Shown here: positions 43,146-51,581 of the stretch, piece by piece
Position numbering within the stretch: position 1 is the first letter of the stretch
Layout: each line of letters begins with the position of its first letter
From: Geminicoccaceae bacterium
GTDB lineage: Bacteria > Pseudomonadota > Alphaproteobacteria > Geminicoccales > Geminicoccaceae
Direction: 5' to 3'
DNA: 64,000 nucleotides
NCBI GenBank assembly: GCA_025062095.1
Contig: JANXAZ010000013.1
Coordinates: 29,499 to 93,498, forward strand
The notes under the pieces: generated by a model
The model's input: the letters and a program-made list of their open reading frames with translations, nothing else
Told to the model about the DNA's origin: nothing
Databases searched by the model: none
Position numbers and translations under genes: made by a program

Positions 43146-43907
43146 ATGCGGATCGAGGGCTCGGGGGCGATCGTCACGGGGGGCGGATCCGGCCTCGGCG
43201 CTGCGACGGCCGAGGCCCTCGCGGGCCGCGGGGCGCGGGTGGCGATCGTCGATCGCGACGCGGCCTCCGCGGAAGCCGTGGCCGCGCGCATCGGAGGCCG
43301 CGCCTTCGCCCTCGACGTGGCCGACGCCGCTGCCGCCGAAGCGCTCTTTCCCGAGATCCTCGCCGCCTTGGGCGAGCTCCGGCTGCTCGTCAATTGCGCC
43401 GGCATCGCGCCGGCCGCGCGCATCGTCGGCCGCGACGGGCCGATGCCGCTTTCCGCCTTCGAGCAAGTGGTGCGCGTCAACCTCCTCGGCACCTTCAACA
43501 TGCTGCGGCTGGCCGCCGCCGCCATGAGCCGCCTCGAGCCGCGCGAGGAAGGCGAGCGCGGGGTGATCGTGAACACCGCTTCGGTCGCCGCCTACGAAGG
43601 GCAGATCGGGCAGGCGGCTTACGCCGCATCCAAGGGCGGCGTGGCGTCCCTGACCCTGCCCGCGGCGCGCGAACTCGCGGCGCACGGGATCCGCGTGGTG
43701 GCGATCGCCCCCGGCCTCTTCGCCACCCCGCTCCTGCTCGGCATGCCGCAGAAGGTGCAAGAGAGTCTCGCGGCTTCGGTCCCGTTCCCTCCCCGCTTCG
43801 GGCGGCCCGAGGAGTTCGCCTCGCTCGTGCTCGAAATCGTCGGCAATCCCATGCTCAACGGCTGCGTGCTCCGGCTCGACGGAGCCCTGCGCATGGCGGC
43901 GCGCTGA
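43146..43907 (+). CDS. SDR-family oxidoreductase, 3-hydroxyacyl-CoA dehydrogenase type-2 like
   Basis: A 253-residue classical short-chain dehydrogenase. The NAD(P) motif TGGGSGLG is at 11-18, an acidic VDRDAAS follows beta-2 (favouring NAD), NCAG sits at the usual place, and the catalytic pair is Tyr159-Lys163 (YAASK) with an upstream [18 protein letters not shown]. The [37 protein letters not shown] region closely resembles HSD17B10/type-2 hydroxyacyl-CoA dehydrogenases, so a step in fatty-acid or branched-chain degradation is likely. It overlaps the next gene by one base (TGATG). Confidence 0.88.
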   Translation: MRIEGSGAIVTGGGSGLGAATAEALAGRGARVAIVDRDAASAEAVAARIGGRAFALDVADAAAAEALFPEILAALGELRLLVNCAGIAPAARIVGRDGPMPLSAFEQVVRVNLLGTFNMLRLAAAAMSRLEPREEGERGVIVNTASVAAYEGQIGQAAYAASKGGVASLTLPAARELAAHGIRVVAIAPGLFATPLLLGMPQKVQESLAASVPFPPRFGRPEEFASLVLEIVGNPMLNGCVLRLDGALRMAAR

Positions 43908-44335
43908 TGTCGCGCCCCGCCCTCTCGCTCGAGCAGCTCGCCGCGCTGCGGGCGCCGAGCGCAGACGACCTCGCGCGTCTGGGCGAGCGCATCCTCGCCG
44001 ACTTTCCCGCCGAGATCCGCGCGCTTTTGGGCGCGGTTCCGATCCGCGTCGAAGATTGGCCGGACGAGGCCGCCCTGCTCGAGACCGAGTGCGAGGATCC
44101 GCTCGATCTGACCGGACTGTACCGCGCCGTACCGATCGGCGAACGCCACGCCCAGGCGTTGCCGCCCTCCGAACCCGAGATGATCTTCCTCTATCGGCTG
44201 CCGATCCTGGTCGAATGGGCCGAGCGCGGATGCTCGCTCGAGGAGGTCGTCTTCGACGTCCTCGCCCACGAGATCGCCCATCACCTCGGGATGGACGAGG
44301 AAGGCGCGCTCAGGGTCGAAGGGCGCGAAGGATAG
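43907..44335 (+). CDS. Metallopeptidase (zincin-like, DUF1025 family)
   Basis: A 142-residue protein with the HExxH zinc site at His121-Glu122-His125 in [16 protein letters not shown], preceded by [27 protein letters not shown] and [17 protein letters not shown], the typical DUF1025/zincin_1 layout. The third ligand is probably within GMDEE. Its role is unknown; small members of this family are common in alphaproteobacteria. A perfect 7-bp stem (44386-44404) in the 110-base gap downstream has no T-run. Confidence 0.88.
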   Translation: MSRPALSLEQLAALRAPSADDLARLGERILADFPAEIRALLGAVPIRVEDWPDEAALLETECEDPLDLTGLYRAVPIGERHAQALPPSEPEMIFLYRLPILVEWAERGCSLEEVVFDVLAHEIAHHLGMDEEGALRVEGREG

Positions 44336-44445
44336 AGCGGCTCCGCCCGTTCGGTCGCGCGACCGGTCTCGGCGCCGGCGCCGAACGCGGCCGCGGAGGC
44401 CGCGCGGTTTCGGTTGTCCGCTCGCGAACGAAAGGGGGGCGTGCG

Positions 44446-45198
44446 GTGACCATCGGTGTGATGTGCGCGATCCCGCAAGAGCTCGTCCACTTGCGCGGCC
44501 GGCTCGAACGGACGTCCGCGGAGGATCTCGCCCATGCGCGCTTCGAACGCGGTCGGCTCGAAGGGCGGGAGGTCGTGCTCGTGGGCGCCGGGATCGGGAA
44601 GGTCAACACCGCGATCACCGCGACCCTCCTCGCGCACCGCTTCGGATGTCGCACGATCGTCTTCAGCGGCGTCGCCGGCGGCCTCGATCCCGCGCTCTCG
44701 ATCGGCGACGTCGTGATCGCCGACCGCACGGTCCAGCACGACGCCGGCGTGATCGAGAACGGTCGGCTGCACACCTATCAGGCCGGACACGTGCCTTTCT
44801 TCAATCCGACCGATCGGCTCGGCTGGCCGGTCGATCCCGAGCTCTTGGCGCGGGTGCGCGCGCGCCTCGAAGGCTTCGCCTTGCCGCCCATGGCGGCGCG
44901 CGCGGGAGGCCGCGACCGACCGCCGGCGATCGTGTTCGGCACCATCCTCTCGGGCGATCAGTATCTGCACTGCGAAGCGACGCGCGAACGGTTGTTCTCC
45001 GAGCTCGGCGGGCGCGCGATCGAGATGGAAGGCGGCGCGCTCGCGCAAGTGTGTGAAGCTTTCGGCATCGCCTGGCTCGACATCCGGGCGCTGTCCGATC
45101 TGGCCGGCCGCGATTCGCGCTTCGATTTCGCCGCCTTCGTCGACGCGGTGGCGGAGAGCTCGGCGCGGATCCTCCTCCACCTCTTGCCGGTGCTCTGA
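44446..45198 (+). CDS. mtnN: 5'-methylthioadenosine/S-adenosylhomocysteine nucleosidase
   Basis: A 250-residue nucleosidase that releases adenine from methylthioadenosine and S-adenosylhomocysteine. The N-terminal catalytic-type Glu12 is in [24 protein letters not shown] holds the phosphate-like loop, [21 protein letters not shown] is the central strand, [13 protein letters not shown] carries the ribose-binding Glu, and IRALSDLAG the catalytic Asp. The start is GTG 44446 with AGGGGGG nine bases upstream. It could serve methionine salvage or detoxification of SAM-reaction by-products. Confidence 0.93.
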   Translation: MTIGVMCAIPQELVHLRGRLERTSAEDLAHARFERGRLEGREVVLVGAGIGKVNTAITATLLAHRFGCRTIVFSGVAGGLDPALSIGDVVIADRTVQHDAGVIENGRLHTYQAGHVPFFNPTDRLGWPVDPELLARVRARLEGFALPPMAARAGGRDRPPAIVFGTILSGDQYLHCEATRERLFSELGGRAIEMEGGALAQVCEAFGIAWLDIRALSDLAGRDSRFDFAAFVDAVAESSARILLHLLPVL

Positions 45199-45222
45199 AG
45201 CGCGAGCGTCTCGGGATCGGTC

Positions 45223-45489
45223 TCAGGGCCACCGCCGCCAGAAGCCGAAGGTCACGGCGCGGGAAATCTCGGCATCGAGAAAGTCGATCCGACGTTCCAC
45301 CCTCTCGATGCGCTCGTTGGTCTCGCGGATCATCAGACACAGGCGGAAGGGATCGGTGCCCTCCACGAAGCCCGCCGCCTTGCAGTCCGCCGCTCGGGCT
45401 TCCCGCGCCGCTTGTTCGAGTTCCGCGATCGTCCGACAGCCCGAAACCGCGAGGACGAGCAGCACGATCGCGGGAAGCACCCGCATCAT
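45223..45489 (-). CDS. Small lipoprotein of unknown function
   Basis: An 88-residue protein with a signal peptide and lipobox AVSGC (Cys18). The mature part contains CKAAGF (Cys35) and RLCLMIRETNERIERVERRIDFLDAEI, a short amphipathic coiled-coil helix. No family is recognised. The start ATG 45489 overlaps the nitroreductase stop (ATGA), so it is probably co-translated with it. The signal peptide and clean operon fit make it likely to be real despite its size. Confidence 0.7.
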   Translation of the reverse strand: MMRVLPAIVLLVLAVSGCRTIAELEQAAREARAADCKAAGFVEGTDPFRLCLMIRETNERIERVERRIDFLDAEISRAVTFGFWRRWP

Positions 45490-46064
45490 GTCTCGGGTCC
45501 CTCCCACAACGCCACCCGATCGGAAGGCATCGGGCGCTCGATCGGAGCCGGAGCTCCCTTGGGCGAGCCGAGATAGACGAAGCCCAGGATCCGCTCCCCC
45601 GCGCCGAGCCCGAGGCCTTCGCGGACGAGGCCGGAATAAGCCGGCTTGCCGGTCGACCATTTGGCGGCGAAGCCCAGCGCGTGCGCAGCGAGAAGGAGAT
45701 TCTGGACCGCCGCCGCCGCGGCCGCGATCTGCTCGATTTCCGGAATCTTCGGATGCGCGGGATCGAGCCGCGCCACCGCCACGATCACGAGCGGAGCGCG
45801 CGAGGGCGCCGCCCGGAGCTTTTCGCGTTCTTCCGCCGACAGATCCGGCTGCTCGGCGGCGAGCGCACGCGCGAAGAGCGCCCCCAAGCGCTCGCGCGCC
45901 GCACCGCGGACGACGAGAAAGCGCCAGGGCCTGAGCCTGCCGTGGTCGGGAGCGGCCGCCGCCGCTGCGAACATGGTTGCGAGCGCTCGATCGTCGGGAC
46001 CGGGCTCGCCCATGAGCGCGGGCGGCACCGTTCGGCGCGTCAGAAGCGCCTCGAGAGCCTCCAT
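45486..46064 (-). CDS. Nitroreductase-family protein (YdjA-like)
   Basis: A 192-residue FMN-dependent nitroreductase-fold protein: LEALLTRRTVPPALMGEPGPDDRALATMFAAAAAAPDHGRLRPWRFLVVRG gives the FMN phosphate-binding start, and IEQIAAAAAAVQNLLLAAHALGFAAKWSTGKPAYSGLVREGLGLGAGERILGFVYLGSP is the conserved second half. Its compact size and the PxHxRLRPWRF pattern match YdjA rather than NfsB. The electron acceptor in the cell is unknown. Confidence 0.9.
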   Translation of the reverse strand: MEALEALLTRRTVPPALMGEPGPDDRALATMFAAAAAAPDHGRLRPWRFLVVRGAARERLGALFARALAAEQPDLSAEEREKLRAAPSRAPLVIVAVARLDPAHPKIPEIEQIAAAAAAVQNLLLAAHALGFAAKWSTGKPAYSGLVREGLGLGAGERILGFVYLGSPKGAPAPIERPMPSDRVALWEGPET

Positions 46065-46202
46065 CCTCTCCCTCCTCCTGCGAACGGTGCGATCTTACCC
46101 GGCCCGTGCTCCTTTCGCGACGGCCCGCGAAAGCGCGCCCGCGCGGATCGGGATGCGCGGAATCGGTGAAGAGCCGGAACGTCGCGCGATTCGCCCTTGC
46201 CC

Positions 46203-46233
46203 CTGCGCCGCAGCAGAAGCATGCTGCGCCGCA
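46203..46233. promoter_or_regulatory. Direct repeat overlapping a palindrome upstream of the MaoC gene
   Basis: CTGCGCCGCA occurs twice, at 46203-46212 and 46224-46233, exactly 21 bp apart. Between them GCAGCA-N6-TGCTGC (46210-46227) forms an inverted repeat. The centre lies about 50 bases before the MaoC start, an operator-like position. Confidence 0.4.
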
Positions 46234-46269
46234 CAGATCAGCCAGTGCGGGCGTTCCGGACCGTTCACC

Positions 46270-46716
46270 ATGGAGCACGGGCTCTATCTCGAAGATCTGC
46301 GCCCGGGTATGAGCGCGGTTTTCGGCAAGACCATCACCGATGCGGACATTCTCATGTTCGCTGGCGTCTCGGGCGACACCAACCCCGTCCACCTCAACGA
46401 GGAGTTCGCGGGCGGTACCGTCTTCAAAGGCCGCATCGCGCACGGGCTTTTGACCGCATCCCTGATCTCCACCGCGATCGGAACCAAGTTGCCCGGCCCC
46501 GGTGCGGTCTATTTGAGCCAGACCTTGAAGTTTCTCGCACCGGTGCGGGCGGGCGATACGGTGCGCGCGATCGTCACCGTCCGATCCGTCGACCTCGAGA
46601 AGCGGAGGGTCACGATGGACACCGTCTGCAAGGTCGGCGATCGCGACGTCGTGGTCGGAGAAGCGGTCATCATGGTGCCGCGGCGGCCGCAGCAGGAGGC
46701 CAAGGCGGCCGAGTGA
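46270..46716 (+). CDS. MaoC-family (R)-specific enoyl-CoA hydratase (PhaJ-like)
   Basis: A 148-residue hot-dog-fold hydratase. The catalytic pair is Asp36 and His41 in GVSGDTNPVHLNEEFA, followed by KGRIAHGLLTASLISTAIGTKLPGPGAVYLSQTLKFLAPVRAGDTV, the classic MaoC block. Such enzymes convert trans-2-enoyl-CoA to (R)-3-hydroxyacyl-CoA, often feeding polyhydroxyalkanoate synthesis; the actual pathway here is not shown. ATG 46270 matches the family start; the upstream open frame is non-family sequence. Confidence 0.92.
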   Translation: MEHGLYLEDLRPGMSAVFGKTITDADILMFAGVSGDTNPVHLNEEFAGGTVFKGRIAHGLLTASLISTAIGTKLPGPGAVYLSQTLKFLAPVRAGDTVRAIVTVRSVDLEKRRVTMDTVCKVGDRDVVVGEAVIMVPRRPQQEAKAAE

Positions 46717-46769
46717 AGCCGGCGGCCGCGCGCTTTACAGGCCGCCCGCGGCGTGAAAGAAACCGGCCC

Positions 46770-47738
46770 ATGCGCGTGGTCCGACGGTTCGCGGTGCTGC
46801 CGGCGGCGGCCCGCGGGGCCGCGGTCGCGATCGGCAATTTCGACGGTGTCCACCTCGGCCATCGCGCCGTCCTCGGGGCGGCGCAACGTCTCGCCCGCGA
46901 ACGTGCGTGCCGCTTCGGGGTGGTCACCTTCGAGCCGCATCCCCGCGAAGTCCTCGACCCTGCGGGAGCACCCGCTCGCCTGACGCCTTTCCGCCGGAAG
47001 GCCGAGCTGTTGCGCGCGCTCGGCGTCGAGCTCCTGGTCGCGCTGCCCTTCGATCGCGCGCTCGCCCGCCTCGAACCCGAAACCTTCGTGCGCGAGCTCC
47101 TGGTGGAGCGGATCGGGGCGGCGGCGATCGCGACCGGCGTCGATTTCCGCTTCGGGCGCGAGCGCAGAGGCGATGTTGCTCTCCTCGCCGAACTCGCGCG
47201 GCGCTCGGGCTTCGCGCTCGAAGCCGTCGCTCCGGTCGACGTCGACGGCGAGCGTTGCTCGTCGAGCGCGATCCGCGCCCATCTCGCCGCGGGTCGCGTC
47301 GAACGCGCCGCGCGGCTCCTCGGTCGGCCCTACGACGTGGAGGGTCGCGTGCGCCCCGGCGATCGGCGGGGGCGCGAACTCGGCTTTCCGACCGCCAACA
47401 TCGATCCGCCGCCCGGGCAACAGCTGCCCGCCGACGGGGTCTACGCGGTCGAGGCGCGACTCGAGGGCGAAAGCGCGCAGGCCTCCCATCCGGCCGTCGC
47501 CAATCTCGGCTGGCGGCCGACCTTCGCCGGAAGGCGTCGGCTGCTCGAAGTGCACCTGCTCGACGGGTGCTACGACCTCTACGGCCGGCGTCTGCGCGTC
47601 GCGTTCCTCGCCCGGCTGCGCGAGGAGCGCCGGTTCGCCGACCGCGCGGAGCTCGTCGCGCAGATCGCCCGCGACTGCGAGGCCGCCCGTCGGATCCTCA
47701 ACGCGTCCTCGCTCGCCGTTCGAGGCCCGTCCCGATGA
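46770..47738 (+). CDS. ribF: Bifunctional riboflavin kinase / FAD synthetase
   Basis: A 322-residue enzyme making FMN and FAD. The N-terminal adenylyltransferase domain has AVAIGNFDGVHLGHRAVL, FEPHPREVL and the second motif SSSAIRAHLAAGRVERAARLLGRPY; the C-terminal kinase domain has GRELGFPTANI, ADGVYAVEARL, and a conserved VANLGWRPTF. It overlaps ileS by ATGA, the usual ribF-ileS-lspA order. Confidence 0.96.
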   Translation: MRVVRRFAVLPAAARGAAVAIGNFDGVHLGHRAVLGAAQRLARERACRFGVVTFEPHPREVLDPAGAPARLTPFRRKAELLRALGVELLVALPFDRALARLEPETFVRELLVERIGAAAIATGVDFRFGRERRGDVALLAELARRSGFALEAVAPVDVDGERCSSSAIRAHLAAGRVERAARLLGRPYDVEGRVRPGDRRGRELGFPTANIDPPPGQQLPADGVYAVEARLEGESAQASHPAVANLGWRPTFAGRRRLLEVHLLDGCYDLYGRRLRVAFLARLREERRFADRAELVAQIARDCEAARRILNASSLAVRGPSR

Positions 47739-50566
47739 ACCGCGACATCCGCTCGACCGTCTTCCTGCCCACCACCGGCTTTCCGATGAAAGCCGATCTG
47801 CCCAGCCGCGAGCCGCTCCTGCTCGAGCGTTGGCGCAAGCTCGGCTTGTGGCGTCGACTGCGCGAGCGATCCGCCGGTCGCCCCAAGTTCATCCTCCACG
47901 ACGGGCCGCCTTACGCCAACGGCCATCTCCACATGGGGACGGCTCTCAACAAGATCCTCAAAGACGTCGTCAATCGCAGCCGCCAGATGCTCGGCTTCGA
48001 TGCCAACTACGTACCGGGCTGGGACTGTCACGGACTGCCCATCGAATGGCAGGTCGAGCAGGAATACCGCCGCAAAGGCCGTGACAAGGACGCCGTGCCC
48101 ATCGTCGACTTCCGTGCCGAGTGCCGCGCTTACGCCGAGTACTGGATCGGCGTGCAGAGCGAGGAGTTCCAGCGGCTCGGCGTCGCCGGCGATTGGGAGA
48201 ACCCCTATACGACCATGGCCTTCGCCTCCGAGGCCGTCATCTATCGCGAACTCGCGAAGTTCCTGCTTTCGGGCCAACTCTACCGCGGCAAGAAGTCGGT
48301 GCTGTGGTCGGTGGTCGAAAAGACGGCGCTCGCCGATGCCGAAGTCGAATACCACGACCACACCTCGACCACGATCTGGGTGCGCTTTCCCGTCGTGGAG
48401 AGCCGCGAGCCGGTGCTCGCGGGTGCCTCGGTGGTCATCTGGACCACCACGCCGTGGACGATCCCCGGCAATCGCGCCATCGCCTACGGCCCCGCGATCG
48501 CTTATCGGGTGATCGAGGTGGGCGAAGTCGGGGAGGGCAGCCTCGCGCGTCCGGGCGAAAAGCTCGTCGTCGCGACCGAGAGACTGGCCGAGACCGCCGA
48601 CCAGGCGCGCATCCTCACCTTCGCCACGCTCGCCGAACTCGACGGTTCCGCCCTCGAAGGCACGGTGTGCCGCCACCCTCTCAGCGGGCTCGCGGGCGGC
48701 TACGGTTTCCCCGTCCCGCTTCTGGCCGCATCTTTCGTGACCACCGACCAGGGCACCGGTTTCGTCCACGTCGCTCCGAGCCACGGGGAGGAGGACTTCG
48801 AGCTCGGGCGCCGGCACGGGCTCGAGATCCCCGATACGGTCGCGGGCGACGGTCGGTACACCGAGGCGGCCCCCGGCTTCACGGGTACGCACGTCTTCAA
48901 GGCGGCCGAGCCGGTGATCGAGGCGCTCGTCGCGCGCGGGGCGCTGCTCGCCCGCGGCACACTCGTCCACAGCTACCCGCACTCCTGGCGGTCGAAGGCG
49001 CCCTTGATCTTCCGCGCCACCGACCAATGGTTCATCGCCATGGACGGGCCCGCGGGTCTGAGGGCCAAAGCGCTCGCCGCGATCGAGGCCACCCGCTTCG
49101 TTCCCGCCAAAGGCAAGAACCGGCTCAAAGGGATGATCGAGACCCGACCGGACTGGTGCATCTCGCGCCAGCGCGCTTGGGGGGTGCCGATCGCCGTCTT
49201 CGTCCACAAGGAGACCGGCGAACCCTTGCGCGATCCCGAAGTCTGCGAACGGATCGCGCGCGCCTTCGAGGCCGAGGGAGCCGACGCCTGGTGGACCCGC
49301 GATCCCCAGGAATTCCTGGGCGAGCGCTACCGCAAAGAAGATTTCGAAAAGGTCGACGACATCGTCGACGTCTGGTTCGAGAGCGGTTCGACGCACGCGA
49401 TCGTGCTCGAGCGACGGGCCGATCTCGCCTGGCCCGCCGATCTCTATCTCGAGGGATCGGATCAGCACCGCGGTTGGTTCCATTCGAGCCTGCTCGAATC
49501 CTGCGGAACTCGTGGCCGCGCTCCCTACAACTGTGTTCTGACTCACGGCTTCGTCGTCGACGCCAAAGGCGAAAAAATGTCGAAATCCAAGGGCAACGTC
49601 ATCTCGCCCTTGGACCTCATGAAGACGCACGGGGCGGACATATTGAGGCTCTGGGTCGTCTCGGCCGACTACTCGGAAGACATTCGGATCGGCAAGGAGA
49701 TCCTCGACGGGATCGGGGAGAACTATCGTCGGCTGCGCAACACGCTGCGCTACCTCTTGGGCAATCTCGCCGGGTTCGGCGCCAGCGAGCGCGTGCCCGC
49801 GGAAACGATGCCGCCGCTCGAACGCTGGGTGTTGCACCGACTGGAAGAGATCGGACGGCTCGTGCGCTCCTGCAACGGAGAGTACGATTACGTCCGCCTT
49901 TACAATACGATCTTGAACTTCTGTACGAACGACCTCTCGGCCTTCTATTTCGACATTAGGAAGGATTCCCTCTACTGCGATGCGCTCGACAGCCCGCGTC
50001 GACGCGCGGCGCGAACGGTCCTCGATCTGCTCTTCGATTGCCTGACCGCGTGGCTCGCGCCCGTGCTCGTCTTCACCGCCGAAGAGGCCTGGCTCGTGCG
50101 CCATCCCGGAGACGAAGAGAGCGTGCACCTGCGGTCCTTCCCCGACCTGCCGGCGAGTTGGCACGATCCGCAACTGGCGGCGCGCTTCGAACGGCTGCGC
50201 GAGATCCGTCGCGTGATCACCGGTGCGCTCGAGATCGAACGCAAGGAGAAGCGGATCGGAGCGAGCCTCGAGGCGGCGCCCGTGCTCTTCCTCGCCCGCG
50301 CCGAAGACCGCGCGCTTCTCGCCGAGGTCGACATGGCCGAACTCGCGATCACGAGCGGCATCACGGTGCGAGAGGGGCCGGCGCCGGAACACGCCTTCCG
50401 TCTCGACGACGTAGCCGACGTAGCCGTCGTGCCCGAGCGCGCTCCGGGGGCGAAGTGCGTGCGGTGTTGGCGGATCCTGCCCGAAGTGGCGGAGTCTCCC
50501 GAGCGTCTGTGCCGGCGCTGCGCCGAGGTGGTCGCGGCTCTCGCGCTGGCGGATCCCGCGGCGTGA
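47735..50566 (+). CDS. ileS: Isoleucyl-tRNA synthetase
   Basis: A 943-residue class I synthetase charging tRNA-Ile. The HIGH-type motif is HLHMG at 64-68 (in GPPYANGHLHMGTALNKILKD), the editing domain follows (WTTTPWTIPGNRAIAY), and KMSKS is at 614-618 (GEKMSKSKGNVISP). The C-terminal zinc ribbon is present: CVRCWRILPEVAESPERLCRRC. Length is normal for the bacterial type with a Zn ribbon. It overlaps both ribF and lspA by 4 bases. Confidence 0.98.
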   Translation: MNRDIRSTVFLPTTGFPMKADLPSREPLLLERWRKLGLWRRLRERSAGRPKFILHDGPPYANGHLHMGTALNKILKDVVNRSRQMLGFDANYVPGWDCHGLPIEWQVEQEYRRKGRDKDAVPIVDFRAECRAYAEYWIGVQSEEFQRLGVAGDWENPYTTMAFASEAVIYRELAKFLLSGQLYRGKKSVLWSVVEKTALADAEVEYHDHTSTTIWVRFPVVESREPVLAGASVVIWTTTPWTIPGNRAIAYGPAIAYRVIEVGEVGEGSLARPGEKLVVATERLAETADQARILTFATLAELDGSALEGTVCRHPLSGLAGGYGFPVPLLAASFVTTDQGTGFVHVAPSHGEEDFELGRRHGLEIPDTVAGDGRYTEAAPGFTGTHVFKAAEPVIEALVARGALLARGTLVHSYPHSWRSKAPLIFRATDQWFIAMDGPAGLRAKALAAIEATRFVPAKGKNRLKGMIETRPDWCISRQRAWGVPIAVFVHKETGEPLRDPEVCERIARAFEAEGADAWWTRDPQEFLGERYRKEDFEKVDDIVDVWFESGSTHAIVLERRADLAWPADLYLEGSDQHRGWFHSSLLESCGTRGRAPYNCVLTHGFVVDAKGEKMSKSKGNVISPLDLMKTHGADILRLWVVSADYSEDIRIGKEILDGIGENYRRLRNTLRYLLGNLAGFGASERVPAETMPPLERWVLHRLEEIGRLVRSCNGEYDYVRLYNTILNFCTNDLSAFYFDIRKDSLYCDALDSPRRRAARTVLDLLFDCLTAWLAPVLVFTAEEAWLVRHPGDEESVHLRSFPDLPASWHDPQLAARFERLREIRRVITGALEIERKEKRIGASLEAAPVLFLARAEDRALLAEVDMAELAITSGITVREGPAPEHAFRLDDVADVAVVPERAPGAKCVRCWRILPEVAESPERLCRRCAEVVAALALADPAA

Positions 50567-51054
50567 TCGGGCGAACCGAGCTATCGGTCTTCGCCGCGGT
50601 TCTCGGCCTGGACCAGCTGACCAAACAGCTCGTCCTGGCGAGCTTCGAGACTGGGGAGAAGCTGGCGATCACGCCTTTTTTCAATCTCGTGTTGGTGTGG
50701 AACCCGGGCGTGAGCTTCGGGCTCCTGGGCGAGCTCGGCGACCATCGACCGGCTCTTCTCGTCGCCCTCACCCTTTTCGTGATGATGCTTTTGGGGGTGT
50801 GGTTGTGGCGGGAGCAGCGGTCGGCGTCGCGCTTGGCCCTCGTGCTCGTACTCGCCGGGGCGTTCGGCAACCTCGTCGATCGGATACGCTTCGGGGCGGT
50901 GGTGGACTTCCTCGACTTCCACTGGGCCGGCTACCATTGGCCGGCCTTCAATCTGGCCGACAGCGCGATCGTGGCGGGCGCCGGGCTGCTGCTCCTCGAC
51001 GGCCTGTGGTCGGCCCGGGGCTCCGTCTCCGAAGCGGAGGGGGAACGCCGATGA
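50563..51054 (+). CDS. lspA: Prolipoprotein signal peptidase
   Basis: A 163-residue polytopic aspartyl peptidase that removes signal peptides from lipid-modified prolipoproteins. The catalytic aspartates are Asp115 in GAVVDFLDFHW and Asp133 in FNLADSAI, and DQLTK, NPGVSFGLL and GNLVDRIRFG are the family signatures. The start is GTG 50563, overlapping the ileS stop. Its clients include the several lipoproteins in this window. Confidence 0.96.
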   Translation: MIGRTELSVFAAVLGLDQLTKQLVLASFETGEKLAITPFFNLVLVWNPGVSFGLLGELGDHRPALLVALTLFVMMLLGVWLWREQRSASRLALVLVLAGAFGNLVDRIRFGAVVDFLDFHWAGYHWPAFNLADSAIVAGAGLLLLDGLWSARGSVSEAEGERR

Positions 51055-51581
51055 TCGGAACGGGTTGGCGCTCGGGGTCGCTCGTGCTCCCGTTGGTACT
51101 GCTCCTGTGCGGCTGCCAGGGCTCGGTTCAAGAAGCTTTCGGCTTGAAGAAACGGGCGCCCGACGAATTCCAGGTCGTCCGCGGCCGGCCGCTCGTGGTG
51201 CCCAAGGACCGCACGCTGCCCCCGCCGCGGCCCGGTGCGGTGGGCCCGGCGGAGGTCGAGCCGGCCGCCGAGGCACGCGCGGCGCTCGTCGGGCGGGCGC
51301 AAGATCGGCCCGCCGCGGGCCCGAGCCCCGGGGAGATGGCCCTGCTGCGCGCCGCAAAAGGCACGGCCGATCCCGACATCCGGCGCCGCCTGGCGGACGA
51401 GGACGGCCAGCTCGCGGTGCTGGACGAGCGCACCTTTCTGTTCATCCTCGACTGGCAGCGCCGGCAGATGCAGCAGCAGCTGCGCGCCGGTGAACCCCTC
51501 GACCCGGTCGCCGAGGCTCGCCGCCTGCAGGCCGAAGGCCGGGTCCAGACGATCCGGCGGACGACGGAGACGGGCGGATGA
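51051..51581 (+). CDS. DUF3035 lipoprotein
   Basis: A 176-residue lipoprotein with lipobox LLCGC (Cys22) and the DUF3035 core: FGLKKRAPDEFQVVRGRPLVVPKDRTLPPPRPG. The second half is helical and charged (MALLRAAKGTADPDIRRRLADEDGQLAVLDERTFLFILDWQRRQMQQQL). DUF3035 genes sit almost invariably after lspA in alphaproteobacteria, but their function is unknown. It overlaps both lspA and the M16 gene by 4 bases. Confidence 0.9.
   Translation: MIGTGWRSGSLVLPLVLLLCGCQGSVQEAFGLKKRAPDEFQVVRGRPLVVPKDRTLPPPRPGAVGPAEVEPAAEARAALVGRAQDRPAAGPSPGEMALLRAAKGTADPDIRRRLADEDGQLAVLDERTFLFILDWQRRQMQQQLRAGEPLDPVAEARRLQAEGRVQTIRRTTETGG

Noticed and set aside
44386..44404. Stem CGCGGCC-GCGGA-GGCCGCG after the zincin gene as a terminator
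   Set aside because: The stem is perfect, but no T-run follows; such stems are common by chance at this GC level.
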